In this document: piece by piece, positions 55,628-64,000 of the stretch
Layout: every line of letters begins with the position of its first letter
Position numbering within the stretch: position 1 is the first letter of the stretch
From: Comamonas odontotermitis
GTDB taxonomy: Bacteria > Pseudomonadota > Gammaproteobacteria > Burkholderiales > Burkholderiaceae_C
Assembly: GCF_014207855.1 (NCBI RefSeq)
Contig: NZ_JACHKZ010000011.1
Location: 62,001 to 126,000, forward strand
Length of the DNA: 64,000 nucleotides
Reading direction: 5' to 3'
Made by a program: the position numbers and the translations under genes
The notes under the pieces: model-generated
Seen by the model: the letters and a program-made list of their open reading frames with translations, nothing else
The model's database searches: none
What the model was told of the DNA's origin: nothing

Positions 55628-57733
55628 TCAGGCGCTGGCCTGGGAGTGGGCCGCCACTGCGGCAAACGGTTGGCGCTTTTCCCACCACGCCAGCACCTGG
55701 GCCACGGCTTCTTCAACCGTGATGTCGGAGTTGTCGAGCAGGAGAGCATCTTGCGCAGCTTGCAGCGGAGCGGTGGCGCGGTTCATGTCGCGCGCATCGC
55801 GCGCCTCAAGGTCAGCACGAAGGTCGGCTATTGTAGCCGGTATTCCTTTTTCTATCAACTGTTTATGACGGCGCTGCGCGCGCTGGGCGGCGCTTGCCGT
55901 CAGATAGATCTTGAGCGGGGCGAGGGGGAAAATCACGGTTCCCATGTCGCGGCCGTCTGCCACGAGGCCGGGCAGCTGGCGAAAATCATGTTGCATCTGC
56001 ACCAGTGCCTGGCGCACGGCGGGCAGGGCCGAGCCGAGCGAGGCGTTCATTCCCGCCTCTTCGGAGCGGATGGCAAGGCTGATGTCCTCGCCGTCGAGCA
56101 GCACGCGCTGGTCGGGTGTGAAGGTGATGTCCAACTGGGCAATCAGGGCTGCGATCTGGCCCGCGTGATCGGCATCGATAGGAATGCCCGCGCGCGTGGC
56201 AGCAAGGCCGGTGATGCGGTAGAGCGCACCCGAATCGAGCAGGTGGTAGCCTAGCGCAGCAGCCACGGCAGACGCCACGGTGCCTTTGCCGGAGGCCGTG
56301 GGCCCGTCCACACAGATCACGGGCACGCTGCCGGGTACGGGGCGTACGGCAGAGAACAGTGCTTCAAAATAGCCAGGAAAGGTCTTGGCTACGCACTTGG
56401 GGTCTTCAATGCGCACCGGCACGCCTGCGGGGTTGAAGGCTGCGAGCGAGAAGCACATGGCAACGCGGTGGTCGTCATAGGTGTGGATGCTGGCGGGCCT
56501 CCACGCTTCACGATCCGCAGGCGGTGTGATACTGATGTAGTCAGCGCCTTCTTCCACGGTGGCGCCGAGCTTGCGCAGCTCGGTGGCCATGGCGGCCAGG
56601 CGGTCGGTTTCCTTCACGCGCCAGCTGGCAATATTGCGCAAGGTGGTGGTGCCGTTGGCGTACAGCGCCATGGCTGCCAGTGTCATGGCGGCATCGGGAA
56701 TGTGGTTGCAGTCCATGTCGATGGCTTGCAGCGGCCAGTTGCCCCGGCGGATTTCCAGCCAGTTGGGGCCGCTGGTGATGGCTGCGCCCATGGCCCGCGC
56801 AGCATCGACAAAGCGGATATCGCCCTGGATGGATTGGGCGCCTACGCCCAGCACTTTGACGCTACGGTCGATATGGATGGTGGAGTTGTTGGGGCCGGGC
56901 TTGCTGCTCTTGCCCGCGGCGATGGCGCCCAGCGCGATGAAGTAGCTGGCCGACGAGGCATCGGCCTCCACATGGATCTCGCGTGGCGACTGATAATGGC
57001 TGCCCGCAGGGATGGTAAAGCGCTGCCAGCTATCATTTTTGACAGCGATGCCGAAGCGCTGGAGCAGCTCCAGCGTGATGTGGATGTAGGGCTTGGAGAT
57101 CAGCTCGCCCATGACTTCGATGGTCACATCCTGCTGGCGCCCCACCAGCGGGAGCGCCATCAGCAGGGCTGTCAGGAACTGGCTGGACACATCGCCGCGC
57201 ACGGGGATGGGTGTCTGCAGGTGCAGCTGGGCCGTTGTTACCGGATGAATGCGCAGCGGTGGGTAGCCTTCGTTGCCGAGGTAGTCGATCCTGCAGCCGA
57301 GCTGGCGCAGCGCGTCGACCAGGTCACCAATCGGGCGTTCGTGCATGCGGGCGACGCCGCTCATCTCGAAATTGCCGCCCAAGAGTGCCAGTGCAGCCGT
57401 CAGCGGGCGCATGGCGGTGCCAGCGTTGCCCAGGAACAGTTGCAGAGTGCGCGCCGCCGTCGCGGGTGCCAGATGACCGCCAAGGCCGGTGACGTGGTAG
57501 CTGTTGAGGTGTGCCGGATCGGTGCTGCGCACTACGGCGCAACCCAGTTGCTCCAGAGCTTTGAGCATGACCTGGGTGTCGTCGGAGTCGAGAAGGTCAT
57601 GGATGGTGGTGGTGCCCTGGCTTAGCGCGGCGAGCAGCAACACGCGGTTGGAGATGCTTTTGGAGCCGGGCAACTGCACTTCACCATTGGCGCTTTGCAG
57701 TGCGGGAATGTCAAGAAAAGCGGTGGTGAACAT
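55628..57733 (-). CDS. aroA-cmk: Fusion of 3-phosphoshikimate 1-carboxyvinyltransferase (EPSP synthase) and cytidylate kinase
   Basis: The 701-residue bifunctional protein has AroA at residues 1 to about 460 and Cmk from about 468 to 690. AroA makes EPSP from shikimate-3-phosphate and PEP ([82 protein letters not shown]). Cmk phosphorylates CMP/dCMP (P-loop [20 protein letters not shown] near 471, [29 protein letters not shown]). There is no stop between the domains, so this is a genuine fusion of two enzymes that are separate neighbours in E. coli. All key motifs are intact. Confidence 0.96.
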   Translation of the reverse strand: MFTTAFLDIPALQSANGEVQLPGSKSISNRVLLLAALSQGTTTIHDLLDSDDTQVMLKALEQLGCAVVRSTDPAHLNSYHVTGLGGHLAPATAARTLQLFLGNAGTAMRPLTAALALLGGNFEMSGVARMHERPIGDLVDALRQLGCRIDYLGNEGYPPLRIHPVTTAQLHLQTPIPVRGDVSSQFLTALLMALPLVGRQQDVTIEVMGELISKPYIHITLELLQRFGIAVKNDSWQRFTIPAGSHYQSPREIHVEADASSASYFIALGAIAAGKSSKPGPNNSTIHIDRSVKVLGVGAQSIQGDIRFVDAARAMGAAITSGPNWLEIRRGNWPLQAIDMDCNHIPDAAMTLAAMALYANGTTTLRNIASWRVKETDRLAAMATELRKLGATVEEGADYISITPPADREAWRPASIHTYDDHRVAMCFSLAAFNPAGVPVRIEDPKCVAKTFPGYFEALFSAVRPVPGSVPVICVDGPTASGKGTVASAVAAALGYHLLDSGALYRITGLAATRAGIPIDADHAGQIAALIAQLDITFTPDQRVLLDGEDISLAIRSEEAGMNASLGSALPAVRQALVQMQHDFRQLPGLVADGRDMGTVIFPLAPLKIYLTASAAQRAQRRHKQLIEKGIPATIADLRADLEARDARDMNRATAPLQAAQDALLLDNSDITVEEAVAQVLAWWEKRQPFAAVAAHSQASA
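57019..57046 (+). repeat. AGCTAT element-like sequence within aroA-cmk
   Basis: AGCGC-TGCC-AGCTATC-A-T5-GACAGC resembles the dispersed element, here inside the AroA core coding region (the protein reads VKNDSWQRF on the opposite strand). Because the protein is normal here, it may be coincidence. Confidence 0.4.
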
Positions 57734-57999
57734 GGTTTGCTCTGCTTTTAGGAGTTAATGCGCACAGGTGGCGGTCGCTGGCGGCCAATTCTATTGAACT
57801 ATTGAGAATGATTGGTGCAACAAGCCCAGGCAACGTCCGTCTGAAAAATTCAAAAATCGACTCCAGATTTTCTTGCCTTTCCAACCCTTTCCAAGCCTTG
57901 CCAACCAAGGCCTTGCGACGGGTTGGCAACACCCCGCCTATTATCGACTGGCACCGGCTGACCGCCTGCGGTGATTGCCGCCGACAAGGTGCCGAGGCC

Positions 58000-58911
58000 T
58001 CAGGTCGTGGGCTTGGTTTTGGACAGCGATTCTGGCGTGTACAGTTTGCCCGGCTTCCATTGCGCCCGGGTGTCCGAGGCGCTGCGGATCAGGCTTTCGA
58101 CTGCGGCCTGGTTGTCAGTCATCAGGGCCGCTTCATAGCGCCCCAGCATGTGCTGCAGGTAGTGGATCTGCTGGAGGATCTCGGTGCGGTTGGCGCTGAA
58201 GATATCGCGCCACATATTGGGCTCGCCAGCGGCAATGCGGGTGAAATCGCGAAAACCGGGGCCTGCCAGCGACAGGATGCGGTGGCCGTCTTCCTGCGCA
58301 AGGATCGCGTTCATATAGGCCATGGCGATCAGGTGCGGCGCGTGGCTGCTGGCAGCCAGGGCAGCATCGTGCATTTCCGGAGACATGCTGGTGACATGCG
58401 TGCCCAGTCCCTTCCACAGGGCTTCGGCCTGGCGCAACTGGGCCACCTTGGTCAGCTCGGTCGGCGTGAGCACCACCTGGGCATCGTTGTAGAGGTTGAC
58501 GTCTGCATGATCAACGCCCGATACCTCTTTACCGGTGATGGGGTGTGCGGGCACAAAGCAGCCAAAACGGTCCTTGAGTGCGCCGCGCGCGGCGTTCACC
58601 ACATCGACCTTGGTCGATCCCACATCCATGACCAGGGTGCTGGGCTGGATCAGATGCTTGATGGTGCGCAAGGTGGGTTCGGTCGATGCGACCGGAATCG
58701 CCAAGATCACCAAATCGGCGCCAGATACCGCGATCAAGGCCGAGCTGGCTTCTTCGTCGATGGCACCCATCTGGCGCGCGCGGCTGGTGGTGGAGGGCGA
58801 CTTGCTGTAGCCCACGATGCGTTTGACGAGCCCCGCTCTCTTGACGGCCAGCGCGAACGAGCCGCCCATCAGCCCGCAGCCGATCAGCGCCATGTGTTCA
58901 AACTTTTTCAC
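58000..58911 (-). CDS. tyrA: Prephenate dehydrogenase
   Basis: The 303-residue NAD-dependent enzyme converts prephenate to 4-hydroxyphenylpyruvate for tyrosine. The N-terminal Rossmann motif HMALIGCGLMGGSFALAVKR and VMDVGSTKVDVVNAARG precede the helical dimer domain (FVPAHPITGKEVSGVDHADV with the catalytic His, and HAPHLIAMAYMNAILAQEDG). The start is taken as GTG 58911 (TTG 58914 is also possible); AGGAG lies in the end of pheA. The genes abut (pheA stop TGA 58917-58915), so they are translationally linked. Confidence 0.95.
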   Translation of the reverse strand: MKKFEHMALIGCGLMGGSFALAVKRAGLVKRIVGYSKSPSTTSRARQMGAIDEEASSALIAVSGADLVILAIPVASTEPTLRTIKHLIQPSTLVMDVGSTKVDVVNAARGALKDRFGCFVPAHPITGKEVSGVDHADVNLYNDAQVVLTPTELTKVAQLRQAEALWKGLGTHVTSMSPEMHDAALAASSHAPHLIAMAYMNAILAQEDGHRILSLAGPGFRDFTRIAAGEPNMWRDIFSANRTEILQQIHYLQHMLGRYEAALMTDNQAAVESLIRSASDTRAQWKPGKLYTPESLSKTKPTT

Positions 58912-58914
58912 CAA

Positions 58915-60015
58915 TCAGGCTCCTACAGGGTAGGCGCCCAGCATCTTGAAGAAGGCGCATAGCTCGCGCAATTCTTCCAGAGCCTTGGCAACATTGGGCT
59001 GGGCGGGATGGCCGTCGAGATCAATGTAGAAGTAGTATTCCCATTGGCCGGTGCGGGCAGGGCGTGATTCGAAGCGCGTCATCGACACGCCATGCTTGGA
59101 CAGCGGCACCAGCAGATCGTGCACTGCACCAGGGCGATTGGGCACGGAGACAATCAGGCTCGTGCAGTCCTTGCTCGACGGCTGCGGCATGGCCAGTGTG
59201 TGTGGCAGGCAGATGATGGCAAAGCGCGTGCGGTTGTAGGCGTCGTCTTGAATCGCGTGACTGACGATATGCAGGCCAAACTGCTGCGCGGCGCGCTCGC
59301 CAGCAATGCCAGCCCAGTTGGGGTTGAGCGCTGCCAGGCGCGCACCTTCGGCATTGCTCTCTACCGGTCGGCGCTCGGCGTTGGGCAGGTGCTTGGACAG
59401 CCAGCCCTGGCACTGTGCCAGCGCCTGCGGGTGGGCGGCAACCACTTCGATGCCTTCAAGCGAGTTGCTGGTGCGCATCAGGTTGTGGCGGATCAGCATG
59501 CTCACTTCGCCCACCACATGGCAGGGCGTGTGCAGGAGCATGTCCAGCGAACGCGTCACCACGCCTTCATTGGAGTTTTCCACACCCACGACGCCAAATT
59601 GCGAGCTGCCGGCGGCGGTGGAATGGAAGACTTCTTCAAAACTGTTGCAGTACTTGATATCGGCAGCGCCTCCAAAGTACTGGATGGCTGCTTCTTCGCA
59701 GAAAGTACCGGCGGGGCCGAGCACAGCCACGCGCTGGGGGGATTCCAGTGCCAGGCAGGCCGACATGATTTCGCGCCAGATGGCCGAGACATGCGCATTC
59801 TTCAGTGGGCCGGGGTTGGCGTTTTCGATCTTCTGGATGACCTGGGCGACCCTATCGGGACGGAAGAACGGCGTGCCTTCGCGCTTTTTGAGCTCGCCAA
59901 CGCGTTCGGCCACCAGGGCGCGCTGGTTCAGCAAGGTCAGGAGCTGGGTGTCCAGATTGTCGATCTGTACACGCAGTGCGGCGAGTTCGGGGGACGCTTG
60001 GGGTTGGTTGCTCAT
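58915..60015 (-). CDS. pheA: Bifunctional chorismate mutase / prephenate dehydratase (P-protein)
   Basis: This 366-residue enzyme converts chorismate to prephenate and then phenylpyruvate. The AroQ mutase domain (1-95: LRVQIDNLDTQLLTLLNQRA and VAERVGELKKREGTPFF), the PDT domain (97-275: VLGPAGTFCEEAAIQYFGGA, GVVGVENSNEGVV, NRTRFAIICLP) and the C-terminal ACT domain (SLIVSVPNRPGAVHDLLVPL and ESRP, the phenylalanine-binding feedback site) are all intact. It lies between serC and tyrA. Confidence 0.97.
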   Translation of the reverse strand: MSNQPQASPELAALRVQIDNLDTQLLTLLNQRALVAERVGELKKREGTPFFRPDRVAQVIQKIENANPGPLKNAHVSAIWREIMSACLALESPQRVAVLGPAGTFCEEAAIQYFGGAADIKYCNSFEEVFHSTAAGSSQFGVVGVENSNEGVVTRSLDMLLHTPCHVVGEVSMLIRHNLMRTSNSLEGIEVVAAHPQALAQCQGWLSKHLPNAERRPVESNAEGARLAALNPNWAGIAGERAAQQFGLHIVSHAIQDDAYNRTRFAIICLPHTLAMPQPSSKDCTSLIVSVPNRPGAVHDLLVPLSKHGVSMTRFESRPARTGQWEYYFYIDLDGHPAQPNVAKALEELRELCAFFKMLGAYPVGA

Positions 60016-60109
60016 GGGTACTGGTACAGGTCAGGCCACGCAGAGCGCGTGCGCCAGCCTGCAAGAATAGCTCAGGAATGTCTCCGGGTAAAAGCCTGGG
60101 GCTTGTAAA

Positions 60110-61213
60110 TCAGGCCTGTTTCTCGAAAGTTTGCATGTAGTCAACCAGTGTTTGCACGCCAGCCAGCGGCATGGCGTTGTAGATGCTGGCGCGCATGCCA
60201 CCTACCGATTTATGGCCCTTGAGTTGCAGCAAGCCGCGCTCCTTGGCGCCATCGAGGAAGGCCTGGTTGCGCGATTCGTCCTTCAGGAAGAACGGCACAT
60301 TCATGCGCGAGCGGCAGTCGTGCGCCACGCGGTTTTCGTACAGTTGCGAGCCGTCGATCGCGCGGTACAGCAACTCGGCTTTGGCCTGGTTGCGCGCCTC
60401 CAGCGCGGCTACGCCGGTCAGCGCGCCTTCCCGTTGGCGCAGGATCCAGTCAAACGTCAAACCTGCCATGTAGATGCCCCAGGTGGGCGGGGTGTTGTAC
60501 ATCGACTGGTTATCGGCCACCAGGCGATAGTTGAAGGCGCTGGGGCATGCTGCCATGGCGTGGTCCAGCAGGTCGTCACGCACCACTACCAGGGTGAGGC
60601 CCGCAGGCCCCAGGTTCTTTTGCGCGCCGCCAAAGGCAAGGCCAACCCGGCTCCACTCCACGGGGCGCGACGCGACGTGCGACGAGAAATCGATCACCAG
60701 GGGCGCCTTGCTGCCCAGTGTTGCCAGATCGGGCAACTCCTGGAATTCGACTCCGTTGATGGTTTCGTTGCTGCAGATATGCACATACTGCGCGCTGTCG
60801 CGCAGCTTCCAGCCTGCCGCTGCGGGGATGTGGGTAAAGCCCTGCGCCTCGTCGCTCGCCACCGTCTGCGCATCGCAGAACTTGCCCGCTTCCTTGACGG
60901 ATTTCTGGCTCCAGCTGCCGGTGACCACAAAATCGACCGCGCCGCCCCGCGACAGGTTTAGCGGCACGATGGCGTTTTCCGCCAAACCGCCGCCTTGCAT
61001 GAACAGGATGTGGAAGTGATCGGGCACGGCGAGCAGCTTGCGGAAGTCGGCTTCGGCCTTTTCGGCGATGGAGATGAATTCCTTGCCTCGGTGGCTCATT
61101 TCCATCACGCTCATGCCCGAACCATGCCAGTTCAGCATTTCGGCGGCTGCCATTTGCAGCACTTCCTCGGGAATGGCGGCCGGTCCGGCCGAGAAGTTAT
61201 AGGGGCGTTGCAT
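60110..61213 (-). CDS. serC: Phosphoserine aminotransferase
   Basis: The 367-residue PLP enzyme converts 3-phosphohydroxypyruvate and glutamate to phosphoserine, and also serves pyridoxine synthesis. It begins [20 protein letters not shown], with [33 protein letters not shown] and the PLP lysine in [15 protein letters not shown]. The start at 61213 follows an AGAGG site; 20 upstream codons are rejected. It belongs to the gyrA-serC-pheA-tyrA-aroA order, though a terminator separates it from gyrA. Confidence 0.97.
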   Translation of the reverse strand: MQRPYNFSAGPAAIPEEVLQMAAAEMLNWHGSGMSVMEMSHRGKEFISIAEKAEADFRKLLAVPDHFHILFMQGGGLAENAIVPLNLSRGGAVDFVVTGSWSQKSVKEAGKFCDAQTVASDEAQGFTHIPAAAGWKLRDSAQYVHICSNETINGVEFQELPDLATLGSKAPLVIDFSSHVASRPVEWSRVGLAFGGAQKNLGPAGLTLVVVRDDLLDHAMAACPSAFNYRLVADNQSMYNTPPTWGIYMAGLTFDWILRQREGALTGVAALEARNQAKAELLYRAIDGSQLYENRVAHDCRSRMNVPFFLKDESRNQAFLDGAKERGLLQLKGHKSVGGMRASIYNAMPLAGVQTLVDYMQTFEKQA

Positions 61214-61239
61214 TAAAAGGCCTCTTGCGCCCAACCATG

Positions 61240-61266
61240 GGCGGTAGTAGCTATATAAAAAGGAGC
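61240..61266 (+). repeat. Dispersed AGCTAT element in the gyrA-serC spacer
   Basis: A 27-base copy (AGTAGCTATATAAAAAGGAGC core) lies between serC and the gyrA terminator. Its AAAAAGGAGC 3' end matches the copy that serves as the hmuS ribosome-binding site, but no plus-strand gene follows here. Confidence 0.65.
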
Positions 61267-61278
61267 AAACCAATCGAA

Positions 61279-61304
61279 GAAAAAGCCATGTCGCAACATG
61301 GCTT
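61279..61304 (-). terminator. Rho-independent terminator of gyrA
   Basis: A perfect 9-bp stem AAGCCATGT (61283-61291) / ACATGGCTT (61296-61304) with a 4-base loop and T-rich 3' end on the minus strand, 10 bases after the gyrA stop. Confidence 0.82.
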
Positions 61305-61313
61305 GTTCAGGGC

Positions 61314-64000
61314 TTATTCGGTTGCAGGCGTGTCGTCTGCGTTTCCTTCACTGCCCTCGCTGTCGGCGCCTTCCGCATTTTCATCGGCCTGCGCATCGTT
61401 TTCTACGATTCGCTGCAGGCCGCTGAGCTTGGCGCCTTCATCCAGGCTGATCAGGGTGACGCCCTGGGTGGCGCGGCCCATCTCACGAATCTCGGCCACG
61501 CGGGTGCGCACCAGTACACCAGTGTCGGTTATCAGCATGATCTGGTCATCCGGGCTCACCAGGGTGGCGGCCACCACCTTGCCGTTACGCTCGGACTGCT
61601 GAATTGCAATCATGCCCTTGGTGCCACGGCCGTGGCGCGTGTATTCGCTGATGTGGGTGCGCTTGCCATAGCCGTTTTCCGTGGCGGTCAGCACACTTTG
61701 GGCGCTGGAGGATGCGGCGGCTTCCGTGTCGCCGGACAGCATGGCGTCGGCCGATTCGGCGTCGGCCACCAGCATGGCGATCACACTCTGGTGGTCTTCG
61801 ATGTTCATGCCGCGCACACCGCGGGCATTGCGGCCCATGGGGCGAACATCGTTCTCATCAAAGCGCACGGCCTTGCCGCCATCGCTGAACAGCATCACAT
61901 CGTGCTTGCCGTCGGTGAGCGCCGCGCCGATCAGGTAGTCGCCTTCGTCCAGGCCCACGGCGATGATGCCGGCCTTGCGTGGGTTGCTGAACTCATCCAG
62001 CGAGGTCTTCTTGACTGTACCCATCTTGGTGGCCATGAACACGTAGTGGTCGGCAGGAAAACTGCGGTATTCGCCGGTGAGAGGCAGCACCACGTTGATT
62101 TTCTCGTCGTCCTGCAGCGGGAACATGTTGACGATAGGGCGGCCACGGGAGCCGCGCGAACCCGCAGGCACTTCCCAGACCTTGAGCCAGTACAGGCGCC
62201 CACGGTTGGAGAAGCACAGCAGGTAATCGTGCGTGTTGGCGATGAAGAGCTGGTCGATCCAGTCGTCTTCCTTGGTCGCTGTGGCCTGCTTGCCGCGGCC
62301 ACCACGCTTTTGCGAGCGGTATTCGGACAGGGGCTGGCTCTTGATATAGCCGGTGTGTGAGAGCGTGACCACCATGTCGGTGGGGGTGATCAGGTCTTCG
62401 GTGGACAGATCCTGCGCGCTGTATTCCACCAGGCTGCGGCGGGCGCCCAGCTTGGTCTGGCCAAATTCGGTCTTCAGGGCCACCAGCTCTTCGCCGATGA
62501 TGGTGGAGACGCGCTCTGGCTTGGCAAGGATGTCCAGCAGGTCTTCGATGACCGCCATGATCTCCTTGTATTCCGCCACGATCTTGTCCTGCTCCAGGCC
62601 GGTGAGGCGCTGCAGACGCATCTGCAGGATTTCCTGGGCCTGGGTTTCCGACAGACGGTAGAGACCATCTTGCTGCATGCCAAATTCGACTTCCAGGCCT
62701 TCGGGGCGGTAGTCATCGGCGCTGACGACGCCTCCATCGGCGCGGGTACGGGTGAGCATTTCGCGCACCAGCTGGCTGTCCCAGCTGCGGTTCATCAACT
62801 CGGCCTTGGCCACAGGGGGCGTAGGCGCGTTGCGGATGATGGCGATGAAGTCGTCGATATTGGCCAGTGCCACGGCCAGGCCTTCGAGCACATGGCCGCG
62901 ATCACGCGCCTTGCGCAGCTCGAACACGGTGCGGCGGGTGACCACCTCGCGGCGGTGCTCCAGAAACACCTTGATCAGGTCCTTGAGGTTGCACAGCTTG
63001 GGCTGGCCGTTGACCAGCGCCACCATATTCATGCCAAAGGTATCCTGCAGCTGGGTCTGCTTGTACAGATTGTTCAGCACCACCTCGGGCACTTCGCCGC
63101 GCTTGAGCTCAATCACCAGACGCATGCCGGACTTGTCCGACTCATCCTGGATGTGGCTGATGCCCTCGATCTTCTTCTCGTGCACCAACTCGGCCATGCG
63201 CTCCTGCAAGGTCTTCTTGTTGACCTGGTAGGGCAGCTCATCCACGATGATGGACTGGCGCTGGCCTCTGTCGATGTCTTCAAAATGTACCTTGGCGCGC
63301 ATCACCACCTTGCCGCGGCCGGTGCGGTAGCCTTCCTTGACGCCGTTGATGCCGTAAATGATGCCGGCAGTCGGGAAATCTGGCGCAGGCACGATCTCCA
63401 TCAGATCGTCCACCGTGGCATCAGAGTGGTGCAACAAATGCAGGCAGGCATCCACCACTTCATTCAGATTGTGTGGCGGAATATTGGTGGCCATGCCGAC
63501 CGCAATACCGCCGGATCCATTGACCAGCAAATTGGGCAGGCGGCTGGGCAATACCAGCGGCTCGCTCTCGCTGCCATCGTAGTTGGGGCCGAAGTCCACC
63601 GTCTCCTTGTCGATATCGGCAAGCATTTCGTGGGCGATCTTGGAGAGGCGGATTTCGGTGTATCGCATGGCGGCGGCGCCATCGCCATCGACCGAGCCGA
63701 AGTTGCCCTGGCCGTCCACCAGCATGTGGCGCATGGAGAAATTCTGGGCCATGCGCACAATGGTGTCGTATACCGACTGGTCGCCGTGTGGGTGGTATTT
63801 ACCGATCACATCACCAACGATACGCGCCGACTTCTTATAAGGACGGTTCCAGTCGTTATTGAGTTCGTGCATCGCATACAGAACCCGGCGATGCACTGGC
63901 TTCAGGCCATCGCGTGCATCGGGGAGTGCGCGGCCAACGATCACGCTCATTGCGTAATCCAGGTAGCTGCGGCGCATTTCCTCCTCGAGGCTGATGGGCA
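61314..64000 (-). CDS. gyrA: DNA gyrase subunit A (N-terminus cut by window edge)
   Basis: The visible 895 codons lack only about the first ten residues. The frame continues past 63977 as [20 protein letters not shown] to the window end. The breakage-reunion domain holds the catalytic Tyr in [10 protein letters not shown], and the quinolone-resistance region reads [18 protein letters not shown]: the position of E. coli Ser83 is Gln (codon 63779-63777), while Asp87 is conserved. The GyrA box of the C-terminal DNA-wrapping domain ([10 protein letters not shown]) is present, followed by an acidic tail ([19 protein letters not shown]). It wraps DNA and, with GyrB, introduces negative supercoils. 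Confidence 0.97.
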   Translation of the reverse strand, partial: PISLEEEMRRSYLDYAMSVIVGRALPDARDGLKPVHRRVLYAMHELNNDWNRPYKKSARIVGDVIGKYHPHGDQSVYDTIVRMAQNFSMRHMLVDGQGNFGSVDGDGAAAMRYTEIRLSKIAHEMLADIDKETVDFGPNYDGSESEPLVLPSRLPNLLVNGSGGIAVGMATNIPPHNLNEVVDACLHLLHHSDATVDDLMEIVPAPDFPTAGIIYGINGVKEGYRTGRGKVVMRAKVHFEDIDRGQRQSIIVDELPYQVNKKTLQERMAELVHEKKIEGISHIQDESDKSGMRLVIELKRGEVPEVVLNNLYKQTQLQDTFGMNMVALVNGQPKLCNLKDLIKVFLEHRREVVTRRTVFELRKARDRGHVLEGLAVALANIDDFIAIIRNAPTPPVAKAELMNRSWDSQLVREMLTRTRADGGVVSADDYRPEGLEVEFGMQQDGLYRLSETQAQEILQMRLQRLTGLEQDKIVAEYKEIMAVIEDLLDILAKPERVSTIIGEELVALKTEFGQTKLGARRSLVEYSAQDLSTEDLITPTDMVVTLSHTGYIKSQPLSEYRSQKRGGRGKQATATKEDDWIDQLFIANTHDYLLCFSNRGRLYWLKVWEVPAGSRGSRGRPIVNMFPLQDDEKINVVLPLTGEYRSFPADHYVFMATKMGTVKKTSLDEFSNPRKAGIIAVGLDEGDYLIGAALTDGKHDVMLFSDGGKAVRFDENDVRPMGRNARGVRGMNIEDHQSVIAMLVADAESADAMLSGDTEAAASSSAQSVLTATENGYGKRTHISEYTRHGRGTKGMIAIQQSERNGKVVAATLVSPDDQIMLITDTGVLVRTRVAEIREMGRATQGVTLISLDEGAKLSGLQRIVENDAQADENAEGADSEGSEGNADDTPATE

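Overview
The window is about 64 kb of GC-rich, tightly packed chromosome from a betaproteobacterium, most likely Comamonadaceae (Comamonas/Delftia/Acidovorax group). Evidence from the sequence: an AroA-Cmk fusion inside a gyrA-serC-pheA-tyrA-aroA/cmk-rpsA-ihfB block, a dnaG-rpoD pair with a very long Lys/Ala-rich RpoD N-terminus, a DUF4148-type small secreted protein, and a dispersed AGCTAT-centred repeat that I associate with this family. I saw no tRNA, rRNA, CRISPR array, insertion sequence or prophage. The genus is inference.

Layout. 1-6.7 kb: a membrane glycosyltransferase cut by the left edge, rpmE2, rho and trxA on minus, then an unknown tail-anchored protein, dut, a glycine-zipper lipoprotein and a PheC-like periplasmic protein on plus. 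6.8-12.3 kb: a minus-strand cluster (M20 amidohydrolase, peptide-binding protein, RpiR regulator, gamma-glutamyltransferase) that looks like a peptide or gamma-glutamyl scavenging unit without a permease. 12.5-19.5 kb: a Fur-type promoter followed by a heme uptake operon (TonB receptor, hmuS, hmuT, hmuU, hmuV). 19.5-23.8 kb: a small secreted protein, ppsR and divergent ppsA. 23.9-32.1 kb: a metal-sensing two-component pair divergent from czcCBA across a perfect 22-bp palindrome. 32.3-35.7 kb: a DUF4148-like protein, then a minus operon of an exported unknown protein, an ECF sigma factor and a one-TM Ala/Pro-rich protein. 35.9-39.7 kb: an orphan branched-chain-type binding protein and a two-gene sodium/solute symporter.

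39.9-46.8 kb, minus: FKBP isomerase, HxlR regulator, fdhD, rpoD, dnaG. 47-49.3 kb, plus: an acyl-CoA synthetase and a cupin. 49.4-53 kb, minus: a lipoprotein gamma-glutamyltransferase and a Tat-exported PhoD phosphatase. 53.3-64 kb, minus: ihfB, rpsA, aroA-cmk, tyrA, pheA, serC and gyrA (cut by the right edge), joining aromatic and serine biosynthesis to core replication and translation genes.

Most genes are ordinary housekeeping. The items most worth following up are the ECF-sigma operon with two uncharacterised partners, the dispersed 27-bp element found both inside and just upstream of genes, the heme receptor lacking the usual histidine ligands, the glutamine at the quinolone-contact position of GyrA, and the perfect palindrome between the czc operons.
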